DNA of 64,000 nucleotides from the NCBI GenBank assembly GCA_009760855.2, contig WPIO01000033.1, forward strand, positions 2,931,501-2,995,500, written 5' to 3'. Positions 1 through 13,289 of this stretch are shown one piece after another. The notes beneath the pieces were generated by a model. The model had not been told where the DNA came from, ran no database searches, and worked only from the letters and a program-made list of their open reading frames with translations. A program made the position numbers and the translations under genes. Every line of letters begins with the position of its first letter. Positions within the stretch are counted from its first letter, which is position 1. The stretch comes from Cristatella mucedo (Eukaryota > Bryozoa > Phylactolaemata > Cristatellidae).

Positions 1-553
1 TCTCGCACATGCACATGACAGCCGTAGCTATTTTGCAGCTTCTCCAGTCTGTACTAAGTGCTCGAAGCTAATAGCCGGTAACACATTAGTTGGTTGCTCA
101 GCTCCATGCAGCTCTGCCGTACGGTGTGTTGCTATGTGGCAACTCAGTCTTTAATGGTGCAAGCTTGTTTGTATAGGGTGTGAAACAAGCTCCGTGATGA
201 TCGGTTGCCACTTGCATGGCTTATACTAGATGTGCATGCTTGCAATTTGTTATAGGAATTGTACAAGGGCTCTCTGCTAAGTTTCTTTCTTTTCAGACAC
301 AGCAGGTGTTTAGGTAACACTGCTGGTGTTGCATTTTTATTTTTCTCACTAGACGCTTGGCAATTCGGAAAAGTCTGCTCTGTGGAATGAGTGTGACAGA
401 TCAGCTGGGACGTCCACGTCGATTGCATAGCCTCTTTTCAACTGATCCCCTGCGTGCTGCCATCTGTGTATGGGAGACGATACGTGTCTATTCTTTACTG
501 TCTCGGCACTGTCAGTATTTCCTTACTTCGACGTGGGTGGATCCATTCGCGAT

Positions 554-559
554 TGTGTG

Positions 560-613
<54 letters not shown>
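554..613. repeat. (TG)n microsatellite
   Basis: Near-perfect TG array of about 45-60 bp. The long Val/Cys and Thr/His frames here are repeat artefacts. Confidence 0.95.
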
Positions 614-614
<1 letters not shown>

Positions 615-3600
615 CATGATTGACTATTGCTCTTAGAATGCCGTGCTGGGCAACTGGTGGCCCTGTTAAATAGAATAAATTGAGCCTTGCTTTAGTGAAA
701 TTGATCGCTGTCTCTGCCACAGCGTACTGCTTTTACTGTTGCTGTAATGACTATATCAAAGAAGAAATATTTATTTTCATTGCATTGATATAGCTGTGGG
801 TTATATTTGTACGTAAGCATTAGGCATGCAAGTGTTAGCTTGTTCTTTCTCATGGTTATAAAGACCACTCTTTGAAGTGTCTCTGTCGTGACGAAAAGCC
901 CCTTTGGGCAACATGGAACACAACGATACAGTGTGACCATCCACGTGTCGTGAGGCTGCTGCCTGTCCACCGAACCGACCTTTCGACCCAGCGAACGTTA
1001 ATTTTTCATCCTGGGTATGAGGATGACTAGCTAGCTGGTCATGCGGAACAAAATCGATGATGTGTGGCTGAATTATCAGGTTATGGGTTGTCAGATTTGC
1101 ATAACATTAATGGAGCTCTGTGAACAGTTTGCACCCAACTTTTAATTGTGCATGCTTATAAACGAATGCTCTTTTTAAGCTAGCTGTCACAGATTGCGAC
1201 CAACTTTGTTGCACAAAAGCAAGTCTATTGAGTGAGCTCCAAAAGGTCTATAGTAATTTATATTTAATTTTTGCTATATGTTTTAGTATATTTTCTTAAC
1301 TAATGCTGAAGTGTAGCCAACATTATACATTAGGGTACTGCCTGTACTATTTCACATGTTTGAAGGCTATGCAGAAGCATTCTAATTCAAATTAGACCTG
1401 TACTGTGTCTCGATTCTCACAAATTTGCACTCTAACTCTATACAGACTGCAATGAGGACATTGACGCTTTTTTGAATATACAGAACCCCACAATGGACTA
1501 AGGTTAGTAGGAAGTGTCGCCTCTTGCAGGAACCCACTGCATTTGCTTTCCTAGACCCAAGCTTTAACTGTTAGACTTAGGTTAGATGCTTACACTGAGT
1601 CTAACCATTGGGGTACATGGGCTATTCTGTAACTCAGTAAAACTAAAACTGGCACGGGCCCCCCCCCGGACAGAACTAAATCTCTTACTACCACTCCTAG
1701 CACTGTAGTTACAAATGCAATTGGGCGTCATGTGAATACAGACGTAGGGACGAGGACAGCATTTCTGTCTAGATAGTTACTTCGACAGGCTTCTCCCGTG
1801 CTATCGAAGCCACGTTTTGATATTTAATATGTCGAGAATTAAGACTGCTCGGTCATCGGATCCTGCGATCAGGAATTACTGAAGCACTCATGCAAGAAGA
1901 GCAGCTGTGGTCGAGTTTCACAGCCTGGTTTTGCCCAGGAGTTAGATTCTGGCCTTCAACGACTCAAGTTGTGGGTCGAGCCCTGCTGCAAATATAAAGC
2001 GCCTAGGTAGAGGTTTTCTCATTAGGCGCTATATGCCACAAACCAGTCACGTGCCAATTGGGTCAATCCGATAGGGTATTTGTGGGTTAGCCAGACCAAG
2101 CTGAAGTGGAACTATGGAACCTCGATCAAAACCACATTCCGACATAAAACTCATTATTCTGGCGCGGACCATAAGTTACGGTAACGATACGGATAGAACA
2201 CGCCAAAGCAGCTGAAAATTCAAGTCACCGTGAGCCTTGCAGCCCAAAGCACTTGAAATTTGCAAGGCTACAGACACCAACCTATAATGTACCGACGTCA
2301 AAACTAACCGCTGCTCATTCTCCCTCGGGTATTGTAGGAGCTCAGTTCGCAGTTGCTCTTTAAATTATTTAGAGCCCAGTGCTTGATATTCCTTGTTTTT
2401 AGAAATCAAGTACCTCTTTTTCGTTCAGAAAATTTGGCGAGTGACAACTTGGTTAACTCGCTACTGATATTCAGAGCTCGACATGGATGGCAGTGAAGAG
2501 AATTTTCGAAATTTTAGGAGGGTAGTTTTTAAATACAGAAATGACCTTAATGCATATGAATTCTTGGCGTGGTCCCTGTAAGTAGTCTCACTAAGCTGAG
2601 TATTTGGCCTGGGGTATGGCTTTACTGATAATTTACCTTGTGAAGACGGTAGCAGTGTTGATATTATTGCTGCTTCTATTCATTACTATCTCCAAGAATC
2701 GCAGCAAGTTCCCGGTCAGGTTCAGCCTGGTGGTCCTACTGCCTCTCAAAGTGAGTGTAACTGAATTAATGGATTATTTTATTACGCCTTTTAACCGCTG
2801 CTATTGTCTGTAGGTCTACAGGCAAAGGTGGCTGCACATCATTTGGCATCGATGTATTTTCACGGCAGTTTGGAGCTAAGATCCACCCATAAGTTGGTGC
2901 TTTTTGCGCACTGCTGCGGGCGGTACTGCCAAGCAGAACAAGTCGCGATTGCTCACAATGTCCTTGACAAAAAAGAGGCGCGAGGATGACAGTCAATCGT
3001 GTTAGCTGTCAGGATTTTATCAATTTCACCCAGTATTATATTTCGGCAAGAACAGGCCTACGGCAGAGGTTCTTCTAAGCATCTCTTCCTCTAAGCATAG
3101 GAGGTTTCAAGCGGCTGCACGTTTAAGCTGCGGCTACTGCTGCTGCTCCTTCTTCATACAAGCCGCAGTCCCCTCCGAGACCTGAAGGAAGGCTGCCAGC
3201 ACCTACTCGGCGACCCTTTTCGCAGCTTCGATCAGACCTGCTTCCATTGAAACCCAGTTTGGGTGTCTAGACGGCTGAAATACACTTTCCAAAGATTATC
3301 GACAATCGCGATGTTATAGTGGAAGTTCTTTTCTCCTCTTCGAGCTTAGCATGGGTGACTGCTCGAGCTCTGAATTCCGATACCCTTACCAATGCATTTC
3401 TCGCGTCGAAGAAAGAAGGAAACCGTGCCTGAGTGAAGTATAGGTGAAGTGATGATATGGTTAGGAGAAGCAGAGTAGAATACCAAGAGTTGAGGAGAAC
3501 TTGGAGGGAGGTCAGGAGTTGACCGGAACCGACGATAGTGCCCAATCCCGTCGGATCTCACCCCCAGCCTCAGTCGTCTGATTGTTTCCCTCTTTTCTCC

Positions 3601-3967
3601 CCGGCCCCACCCACCCACCCCAGCCGCCACGGCCGACAGGGGTAGCTCCCAGTCTGCTTTGTTCACCCCCATGAGAACCGGAGACGCTGCTAGAGCCTCC
3701 ACCTTATAAAAGCCAGGGCTTTTAAGCGATACTCATTGGCATTTACTGAGCGTAACCTCAAACCGTTGAAAACGACTTACGTGCCTAATTTCCCTACGGT
3801 TACAGCTGAAAGAGCTGAGAGCCGTCAGCCGTGGATGCCTTCCAGCCATGGTAGATTTACACTGAATAGCCGATATTAGGTCATGTGTCAGAGGTGTTTT
3901 AGACAATGCTTTCTTGTTTGGCTTCGGTCTGGGTTTTAAAATGACCACTATCGTCGGCTGGCATTGA
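614..3967. other. No recognisable gene or repeat
   Basis: Ordinary-looking sequence with only short open frames. A run of nine C lies near 1660 and a TATAAAA at about 3704, neither tied to a gene. Confidence 0.5.
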
Positions 3968-4416
3968 TAATGATAATAATACATTTGATGTAGCGCCCTC
4001 AGAGAACCCAATCTCTTGCTAGGTACTTCACATCTTATGCAAAGGAAGCACGATTGAATGTTTAGTTGTAGTATGCTGAAAATAAAACAAAAATAACATG
4101 GTTAGGGGTGACATGCATAAGGTCAGCATGCAAGTATGGTTAATGGCAGCATGCACAGTGTCAGCACGCATAAGCACATAAAGAACAGATCACAGGGACC
4201 CACTAAATGCTGCGTAAAATAAATGCGTTTTTAGTTTCTTTTTAAATGTGGACAAGTCAGGAGATGTCGTGACGAAGGTCGGAAGTGAGTTCCAGGCTTT
4301 GAGAGCATGCGAACCAACGGCATGATCTCCAAAGGATTTGATGTTTGTAGCTAAGCAATTATAATCCGAAAAGCGGGTGGTATTGATCACGTTATTCCCA
4401 GTAATTTTTGTCAAAT
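3968..4416 (-). mobile_element. CR1/L2-type LINE, subfamily A, 3' end
   Basis: The minus strand encodes the typical C-terminus of a non-LTR reverse transcriptase ORF: KSFGDHAVGSHALKAWNSLP, then STFKKKLKTHLF and FSGSL stop (4414-4190). The 3' UTR ends with the stem-loop tail and short (ATT)n. The copy is 5' truncated. Confidence 0.8.
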
Positions 4417-4882
4417 TTTTACCTTAGGAAACGGTGGCCCCACGCACTTTTTGAAAAGCTTTTGAAGCGAACGTTTCTGTTGAGTGTCAAGATCTCGGGC
4501 AAAGTTCGTTATACGAATATGTGTGCTTAGGTACATCTCCGTCTATACTTGTTCCTAAAGTCCCCTAAACTTATAAGGTTTTCAGTGTGCATATGGTAGC
4601 CAAAGGTCATCTCGCGAAATTAAGAGAAAACGAGAAACATATCCTATCGAGTTGGGAGGACAATCGACGAACAGATGCTTGAAAGTAGCAGCCAGCGTAA
4701 GGTACAGGGAATGGAAGTTTCGTGGGCGTGGCCACGCCCACAATGACGTTCCGCCCCAGCCGGACTCACACCACTCCGCCCGGCTAACGGGCGAGCTGAG
4801 TACTGCCTCCTTAGGTGCTGCAGTTGGACAGTATTGGCTAATTAAGTTGGATTTAATCGCATCGGGTCAGCTGTGGTCGCAG

Positions 4883-5017
4883 TAGTTTGACATTCTCATC
4901 GGTGGCAGGTACGCTGCACCACGAAAAACACCGAAACGGGCTCAACCGCGTTTATTCACAGGACGCCGAAGCTGGCCACTACGCGACTGCCCTGCCCGGC
5001 GTCCTCGACGCTACTCC
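4883..5017. repeat. Direct repeat copy 1 (about 135 bp)
   Basis: Begins TAGTTTGACATTCTCATCGG and ends CGACGCTACTCC; partner copy at 5411-5545. Confidence 0.85.
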
Positions 5018-5410
5018 TGTCGGCCTCCTCAGTCCGACCAGCATTTATCATATCCAAGCGCAGCAGTCGCGCTTCATTTAGCTCCGCCTCCGACACTACC
5101 TCGCTATCGCCTGCGCTTTCCTGACACTCTGCAAGTTCGACCGCCGAAGCCTCTTCTCCCCTTCAGGGCTTGCAAACACCATCACAAGTGCTGCACGCAG
5201 GTGGGCGTAGTCCTCTTGCAGGTCAGGAAGGCTCGAAGCGAACGTTATTGCACCGCCCACCACAAACACCAATATATACATATGCCACAAAGCTGGATCG
5301 ACACCTCTTTTGTTAAGTCTCCACCCCGAGTCGAGCAGCCAGCTTACGAAGTCGTCCCGACGTAGTAGTATTCCAGCATCATCTCCTGCCGCTTCTACCG
5401 AAATAGCTTG

Positions 5411-5545
5411 TAGTTTGACATTCTCATCGGTGACAGGTACGTTGCACCACGCAGAACACCGAAGCAGGCTCAACCACGTTTATTCACAGGACTCCGCAGC
5501 GGGCCAGTACGCGACTGCCGTGCCCGGAGTCCTCGACGCTACTCC
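5411..5545. repeat. Direct repeat copy 2 (about 135 bp)
   Basis: Same boundaries as copy 1, with scattered substitutions and no length change noticed. Confidence 0.85.
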
Positions 5546-6304
5546 CCGGGCCTTTGCCACCCGCTGCTGAAATATCCCTGCTATAAATCACAACAGCCCA
5601 TAAACCAACGGCAGTCATAATCTCTGCTGGCCCATTAATCACCCTAAGCCATAAACAGTCCGTATGAGGATAAGCAATGCAATAAAGGCTATTAACCCAT
5701 AAACCACTAATATCTCAAAATAGCCACAGTCGCGTGACCCGCTAGTCCTGCAGTGACGAAAACATTTCTGCCTGTGGGTCTGCCTGTACGCACGCCATCC
5801 CCTCTTTCTCCCCTTTTCTCTCCTTCTCTTCTCTCCGGGCTCCCAGGAGCTGCTTCCACACTGCCGCTTCATTCGTATGTACAGTTTCTCGCTTGTGTTT
5901 CCTGCGTTCGATACAGTGCAGCCGTCGTCGTCAACACCGCAACTAGCTTGTGTGGCTTCGTTCTAGGTCACGCAGCCATCGCGCGACCGAGCCTCTACTG
6001 TAGCTCGACTTGCAGGAGGAGCTAAGATCTCATCGTTATGCAAGAGTTTTGGAGACGAGTTCTTCAGTTTAATACCCGCCGAGCACAAGCTTATGTTACC
6101 TAAGTCTTTAAGTGATAGAAATGACTGCTTACTTATTGTCCTGGTTGAGTATCGGGGCATGAGAAACTACTGGAGCTGTTCTGATAAGTATAAAGCAGAG
6201 AGCTAATACTTTCGAGGTGTTCACTATAATGCCTCTCTCAGGCTTTCTACGATTGGTTGTAATATGACCACGTAGCTGCATGGCCGGACCACCAAGGTAC
6301 TCAT

Positions 6305-6566
<262 letters not shown>

Positions 6567-7138
6567 GTGCAGAATGCAGACAATGGTTCGCATTAGTCTA
6601 GTTCTACCACCGAAGTTCTTTTTTTGACTGTCTATAAGCTATTTCACATTTTTTGGGTCACTGTGAAATGTTAAGACAATGGACAAGCTCGATCTGGATT
6701 GACCGATCGCCGTAGTTTGATTTTCTACTGAAACAAGGCATACGTCAAATTAACAAACTACTGTATGTCTTCTGTAGCCCAAGCAGAATTTGCAATCGTG
6801 CACGGCTAAAAACCAGGGAAATATTGAGTATTTATTGTTCTTTGTGGATCAGTGTTTCGCGACTGGGTCCACAAATGCGGAGCACAGAACAATTATTGCC
6901 TTAAAGAACGTCTGTGCAAACGGGTGTAGTTTTTACGCAGCCGGGATCCACAGCCACAAGACGGCTTGTAAAGGCAGAATGTTTAATGCAGCAATTCTCA
7001 TAGCTCACATTGAAGCCCCTCAAAGCAAGGGGCAGTAGAAAGGCTGAACATGAGGACCTGCCGCTTCGGTTGGGTGGATGGAGTAGCTCAAACCGCAGGG
7101 ACAGCTCGGCTGGAAACCCGGCGAGAAGCATGACTTAC

Positions 7139-7198
7139 CGCAGCCCATGAGAAGATCGGTCACCTTGGATTCTGCCTGCTCAGAGGCGAATTGCCTGA
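7139..7198 (-). CDS. Weak candidate exon, minus strand
   Basis: On the minus strand a 60-nt segment lies between CTCCGCTAG and a strong donor (TGCG|GTAAGT). It reads RQFASEQAESKVTDLLMGC in phase 1 at both ends, a plausible amphipathic helix. I do not recognise the family, and no partner exon was found nearby. It may be chance. Confidence 0.2.
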
Positions 7199-7589
7199 CT
7201 AGCGGAGCCGTGATAGAACTCTAGGGCGCTTAGTGGATGGCTCATCATTCCGACCTTCAACTGCACTACCATCCAGCCAGCATAAGAGGCATCAATCTCT
7301 GCACAGCTTCGGGCTGCTTGTCTAGCTCATCTCGCTAATGCTAAAGTTAAGTAATGCTAATGTATGCACAGCTGGATTCGCCGGAGCTAATAATATCATT
7401 GTACTTAGCAGGGTGTCTGATCAGTGTCGTAGAAAACAACTGCGAATAGCCATGCCGGCTGGTTGGAAATGATCGAGGTGCTGATATGCTGAATGCAGAA
7501 GGTGGTGACACAAAGCGGGCCGAGCGACGATTCTTTTGCTGAGGACACGTTCGTGTGAGTAACTCTACGGTGATCCTCTAATGTAGGAG

Positions 7590-8046
7590 GAAAGCTGACG
7601 CACAAGGCCCGCCACGGCTTGGCTCCAACGTACCTAGCTGAACTGCTGCATCAGTTTCAGCCTGTTCGTCAGCCCTCAGGTCCTGTGTTGACAATAAATT
7701 AGCTGTTCCATTCGTCCGCTTAAAGACCGTTGGCAACAGAAGCTTTAGTTCTGCAGGTCCTAGACTGTGGAACTCGCTTCCACAATTCTTACGAAACGAC
7801 AACTACTCTCCTACTGCTCGTCCTTTTCAGCGGTCCTGAGCTGCTACTTCCATGCTACTCACTACCTCAACTGCTCTCCGGACTCTGCTATGCTTCCCAC
7901 TTTCTCTTTGTTGTGTGAGACGAAGTCTGTTAGCTACTGAATGCGTACCGAAAGCCGCCTAGGCTGTGAGTGCGCTACACAAAACTCTCCTGCGTAGCAC
8001 CCACATGGTCTTTATGACTTTGTGGAGTTACAGACGGAGATACAAA
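7590..8046 (+). mobile_element. LINE subfamily D, 5'-truncated 3' end
   Basis: Decayed coding text for HKARHGLAPTYLAELLHQFQ and LWNSLPQF, then the tail CACCCACATGGTCTTTATGA ... ACAGACGGAGATACA. Shares long near-identical stretches with the copies at 39858 and 58960. Frameshifts break the reading frame. Confidence 0.85.
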
Positions 8047-8535
8047 GCCGAGGGAGTTTCTTCTACGCTTTGTAAGTCATGTCCTTCTAGCCCAATTTGA
8101 GCTCAGTCGGGCATAGCGAAAATACTTCTTTATTAAGGATGTGGCCCTGTCAATAGATGAGCAATTTGTCTATCAGAAAGGACATTGCTGAGGTATATAA
8201 AAATATGGTCGTTCTATAAGACTATCGACACAGAAAATATAAACTCCAGCACACGCTGATAATTCCGTCTGCTGACAGCTATGCTTCATTGATCTCTCTG
8301 AAATTGCAAAGCCTGGAAGTATGACTTGATGGATGCAACCAAATAGTTATGAACCTCAAGACATTGGAAGTAGGGTATCGAAATCGTCATTACGATAGTA
8401 CGATGCCTGAAATTAGTATCATTTATGTTATTTTCTTTGGGTGAAATACGAGTTAAGCAATAAAACATATTTGTAACTAGTAGTTCTTTAATGTTCGGAA
8501 CAGAGCGCCAAGCAGTAGCTCCGGAGAGCGAGCGA

Positions 8536-8538
<3 letters not shown>

Positions 8539-8597
<59 letters not shown>
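8539..8597. repeat. (TG)n microsatellite
   Basis: About 29 TG units, some 75 bp upstream of a SINE. Confidence 0.95.
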
Positions 8598-8598
<1 letters not shown>

Positions 8599-8671
8599 TG
8601 TCGTAAGCCAGCCGGCCTTATATATCTGTCTATGGTATCATGTCGTTTCGGAGCGTCGGTGCGGGGTCACT

Positions 8672-8828
8672 GCTGATAGCCCACGAGGTAAGGTGGTCGC
8701 TCTTCATGACCGAGGTCGTGGGTTCGAATCCTGTAGTGGGCGATCCTTTATTACCAACTACAAGAGGTGGTGATAGCCGCTAAGGCTCTTCTGCCGGGAT
8801 ACAAATGAAGCTGTTAAATCAGCCAATA
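8672..8828 (+). mobile_element. tRNA-derived SINE, family 1
   Basis: Starts GATAGCCCACGAGGTAAGGT (box A-like), with GGGTTCGAATCC as a perfect box B. The body and AAATCAGCCAATAT end follow. One of the best preserved copies. Confidence 0.85.
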
Positions 8829-9324
8829 TGTATTAGCAGTGCCAGGCCACTGGGCGGACTGCGTCCTGGTGGGCCCGTTCGGGTAACGCCCAAAGGCGTC
8901 GAGAGCCACCGCGCGTTGCTGTGTGGTAGCTTGCTCCGCGACAATTTGTACTTGAAAAACATTGAATTTTGCCGGACACTGTGTGGTTGTCACTGGTAAC
9001 ACCAGAATAGTACTGACTTAGGTGCTACGGCTCAGATATGGATATCATTTGATTGTACAAGACGTCGAAGTTCAGTGATTGCCTAGCATGAATCTGCAGA
9101 AGCATAATTGCCTAAAGTTCATAATTTGGCTTGCTTCCAAATATCGAGCGACCAAATATTTAACATTCAAAGAACGAAACTAAAATTTACACTGTGAAAG
9201 CCAAATTAGACGTTTATTCGTATAGATTTATTCGTATAGATATACCTATCTATATGTACTTTATCTACAGAGTGCGATAACACATTCATTAGAATACATA
9301 TTTACATGTGTATTCAGTGAATCG

Positions 9325-9445
9325 TAGGAGCCAGGTGCTACTTCTGACCCAGGTCGTGGGTTCCAGTCCTGCAGTAAGTAGTGCGTGATTTCACACTTCA
9401 AGCAGGATGAAAGCCTTCATGGCTATCACATCCACCGCTAGCAAT
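9325..9445 (+). mobile_element. SINE family 1, degenerate
   Basis: Keeps CAGGTCGTGGGTTCCAGTCC and AAGCCTTCATGGCTATCACA; both ends are worn. Confidence 0.55.
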
Positions 9446-10565
9446 GAGGAGGCTGCCTAGTCACGCCATCTTAATCTTTTGCGTATGTATTTACGCATAA
9501 ACACTCCGTAGGCCGAGGAATATTTTAATGTTCAAAACTAGGCACTAATCTACTTGTGGTGGGAGGAGCATGTGAACGTTAAAATACTTAGTGCTAATTC
9601 CAGCGGCTGTGAGGGCCTGATAGAATTCAGCCGCAATCACGACGCTCGTAACTGCGAAAGTCCCAGCCGGCACCCTGGAGTCCTGAGCCGGCTGAGAATC
9701 GCGGCCTGCGACTTGCTTTTCCTTCCAGTGCCAATGTACGCAGGTAACGCCGACAGCAACGGAATACGGCAGCAGCAAAGAGCGCCCACTCACAGCTTAA
9801 CGTAGCAAGTCAATATCCATAGCGAGAAGAAGTCTATTCGACAGTGACGCAGGGCTATGTGCTTCCAGGAGCAGCAGCCATGCACATATACACCAACTCT
9901 CACTTGGTTCAGTAGCCTAGAGGAAAACTCAGCTTTGCTGCCAAGGCGACTACTCCTGGAGCGAAACTGACCGCCTATAAAATGGCTTCGGTTATTATGC
10001 TGCCTTGGCCATAGATTACCGCAATGCTGCTTCCGAGCCGTTCTAATTCAGGAGCGGCGAATGATGAATTTCTCGGCAGTGATAATCTGCGTGATTTAGC
10101 ACGCCACCAATTCAATAGACGCGGCAGCAGTAGCCAGACGCTTCCCGTCTTCTGTCAGGGCACAGGTCGGCCAGCGTCTTGACTTTCTCACAGTACTCTT
10201 CGCAACTCTTTCTTGTTCTTCCTGATCTTCACGTTATTTGACTAGCTTTTATCTTTCAGCATCCGGCGGCCTATAGTTTTATTGCAAACTGAGGCACGGG
10301 AGACGGTTCAGCCTCTCGATTGATTCAGCATTCGCGGCAAAGTGGGTAAGTGGAGCGCAGCAAGCAGGAGAGCATGGCGACTTACTCTATGACCTCGGCG
10401 GCACGGGCGCTTCTGAAGCTCAATGAAAGTGCTGCTCTGGCCAGTGCTTTGCTTGTCCCTCTCAGAGATGCCTTGACAATTGCTTGCAACGGTTTCCTGC
10501 TGGTGATGGAAAGTGGACATTTATTGCCGTCCGCATTTTTAACAGGCTTCCTCCAAGCGCAAAAC

Positions 10566-10627
10566 GGATGGGACTATTATACTCTACTACATTGTATTAT
10601 ACTGTACTATACTATACTGTACTATAT
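10566..10627. repeat. Imperfect TACTATAC-type simple repeat
   Basis: Runs of ACTATACTGTACTATA-like units, about 60 bp. Confidence 0.8.
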
Positions 10628-11031
10628 AGGTGCTTCTTGCACCTCAAAAAGGCCAAAGGAATGTCTAAAAAAATGAAAATATTGCGCTTATGGGACTGTG
10701 ACACACTCGCGAAAATTAGACAGCGGACGGTAGGCTTAGCGTGTTTCGAAGTGCAGTGCGTGCCTGTGTTAATGCACGGAGGCCCACTCAAATACCCCAA
10801 CCTGTATATCTAATAAAACATCGAAGCTTGATTTTTATTTCTTCAGTTTTCCAGCTTGCGGCGTCCCTGCACAATTCGTGCCGCCGTTGAAAGCGACTCA
10901 ATGACAACAGAGAGATGAAAGAGATGCCTTTCAAAGCGGCTCTTTTAGGTAAGGCTGGATGGTGATGGCTGGGAGTCCGGATTACGTTATCAGTGTTACC
11001 TATGTCAGACAGTGGCTTGAGTGGGCTCTAA

Positions 11032-11415
11032 TCAAATATCTCGCTGAGTTCTAACCGGAAAAGATATTTTCTGCTCATCATCTTTTGTCTTGACGAGATT
11101 GGCCTTTTGATATAACCCGTAGTAGGGAGCCTTTTCGCTCCAAGTTACGAAAGGCAATACGGCAGCTAGCTGTGCGAAATTCCCAGGCTTACGTAATTTA
11201 TGCAGCACAGTAAATCGTCTCTGCAGCGGTTCATCGAAATGCCTGCTAAAATTAAGCTCGCACGTTCTCTGTTCCAAATTGGTGTGCGCCATCAATTGAT
11301 CTTTAACGGCCCTAATGTAGGGCCGCACTCTTCGCGAAGACGGAGAATCTGCCCAAGCAGTGAGTCCGCCGCTGCGTTTACCTCTGTCTGTGCACTCCGC
11401 CGATTGCAAGCGCAT
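11032..11415 (-). CDS. Unidentified 127-codon open frame
   Basis: ATG to stop on the minus strand, with a basic product and no motif I recognise, no signal peptide and no membrane segment. In a 64-kb window one frame of this length by chance is expected, and no splice or promoter context supports it. Listed only because it is among the longest frames outside recognised repeats and GC-rich DNA. Confidence 0.12.
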   Translation of the reverse strand: MRLQSAECTDRGKRSGGLTAWADSPSSRRVRPYIRAVKDQLMAHTNLEQRTCELNFSRHFDEPLQRRFTVLHKLRKPGNFAQLAAVLPFVTWSEKAPYYGLYQKANLVKTKDDEQKISFPVRTQRDI

Positions 11416-12769
11416 GGTGAGAGTTTAGGTTTATTATAGGCTTAACAGAGGCTTACGAAAAGAGCACAGGTGCCGAAATAGGTAAGTGGTCAACCGCGTG
11501 CGGCATTTCTCCGCTGTCTGACTAGTTTAAGTACGAAGCAGTTGACTGCAAAGAGAAATTCGTTTTCTAAGGTGATTGAATGAATTAACTTACCGAACTG
11601 CGACCCTGGCAGCTTACCAAAGATGCCCTCTACACATGGCAAAGAGCTCGAGTGCTTGTGGCAGCGATGCATGGATGACCACCTTGCTATATTCTACTGC
11701 TGGCGGTATTTATTTTACTTTGGCTTGATAGATTGGGCGCTGTTTGTGATTAGTCAGTTTTTATAGCTATGACATTGCTGAAGGCGCTCAAAAATCTTCT
11801 AGAAGATTGATGGCAACTGAGCATCCTTTGGCTGAGAAGAAACGTGCATGTCCCAGGGCCCAAAATCTCGGGCGCTCGCTACGCCATCTTTATCGCGCAG
11901 CCACCTGGCCTCGGGCTGCTACTGGGCGGTCTGACGAAAGGGCATCGGACGAGTTATAGCCCAGCGCGAGAAATGGGCCTTGGCTGAGCCTTGGCTGCTA
12001 GACACGAACGTTTAAGTTCAGAATAATCTGTCCTTTGTTTGTTTGAAAAGAATTTTTGAAGTAGGTTTTTCCACCATTTTCGGATTCGGTTCGTACTTGC
12101 TTTCGAAGCGACAGGAATGACCTGGGTATGAGCAGGGTTGACTATTCCACTGAAAGGTCGGTGCTAATGAGCTCTTCGTTCACGCCGAGGGCTAGCAGCT
12201 GCTGCAATGTCTGCATTCTTTTCTTTATGTACTTCCGGGACAGTAGCTGCTTGACAGTTGCTGCTACGCGGCGGTGGGCAGTTGCTCGTCGTCAATGCAG
12301 CTAACAGGGACGAGGGACGCTCTAGGGATCTATGTTCTGAGGGAGCTCCAATTGAACTTGAAATCCAACTTATGCATTCTTAACAAACACGATGTGTCTG
12401 ACAACTTAGTGATGTGCACGAGAACCATCACGCCTGCGATATAATTGTTGCTAAAACGTTTAGGTAATAGTAAGTTTTGCCTTCATTGGCTACTCGCCAT
12501 CAGCTAGAAAAAAGCAAATTGCTTAAGAGCAGGATGCCTAAAATATTGCTTTGTGAGATAATGCTGTAAAATAAAATCCTACAGGAATGAATACGCAAAA
12601 TATTGAGAGAAGGTAATAATGAGACGAATTTTTGTCTTTTAGAATTTCTTTAGTTAGATATGCGTAGGTTATGTGAGCCGAATGTATAGATACTCGTAAG
12701 GCTGGCCGTACGTGTATCGGAGTTCGTTAGATCGGCCAGACATTTGAAGATGCAATCTTCAAGATTCTG

Positions 12770-13015
12770 TCACTCATTTGTGGGCCCGTTCATTCATTCT
12801 CTTGCTCCGGTCTACCTATCCGAAACACTTCCCAGTCTCCTGTCGTGCCACTCGCTCCTCTGTCTCCGCTGCCGAGGTCTCTAACGAACCTCGTGAGAGG
12901 AACTCGATCGAAGACTGTGCTTTCAGTTTCTTTGCTCCCAAAGCCAATAACTCGCAACCAACTGTCACCAAGTCACACACCTTCTGATTTATCAAATTCA
13001 AAAAAATTTGCTGAG
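12770..13015 (+). mobile_element. LINE C-terminal fragment (decayed)
   Basis: Overlapping frames read SFILL...VYLS and, in another frame, CAFSFFAPKANNSQPTVTKS. This is the F-S-APK-WNSLP-TVT pattern of CR1-type ORF C-termini with several frameshifts. No tail is recognisable. Confidence 0.45.
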
Positions 13016-13289
13016 AATATGTCAGTTTCGCAGCCTATTCTTTGCCTGCGTGAATTGCCCCATATGTGTTTGTGTGATCTGAAATAACGAATGTTATGAA
13101 TTACAACTAAGTTGCTTCATTAATAGTAATAGAGTGATTCAGATATACGAGATTCAGATTTATTTTTAATAGGCTTCTATATACATTTTTAATTGTTATT
13201 ATTATTTTTATTATACTTAAAAGAAGATGGTCGACTTGAGAAGCGAGCATTTACAAGTACTATACAATTATAATGGTAAGGATCTGGGT

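Larger units (their letters stand above)
4883..5545 (-). mobile_element. LTR-retroelement relic: direct repeat flanking a gag-like frame
   Basis: Two direct copies of about 135 bp (4883-5017 and 5411-5545) differ at roughly 10-15% of positions. Read on the minus strand, each contains a TGAATAAACG polyadenylation-type motif, as an LTR R region would. Between and partly overlapping them, the minus strand encodes 125 codons (5473-5096) ending in a Leu/Arg-rich segment, with LRAALVMVFASPEGEKRLRR. A continuation in another frame (SEAELNEARLLRLDMINAG) shows a frameshift. The layout suggests a decayed gag flanked by terminal repeats, but the repeat overlaps the frame and no reverse transcriptase remains. 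It could equally be a tandem duplication. Confidence 0.35.
8829..12769. other. Mostly featureless; one worn SINE, one simple repeat
   Basis: Apart from the entries at 9325, 10566 and 11032, I see no exon-like segment or known repeat family. Confidence 0.5.

Noticed and set aside
3704-3740. TATAAAA about 30 bp upstream of an initiator-like TACTCATTGG
   Set aside because: No coding sequence follows; the next feature is a minus-strand LINE.
10350-10813. Frames of about 108 codons on the plus strand
   Set aside because: They cross a TACTATAC simple repeat and have no family resemblance.
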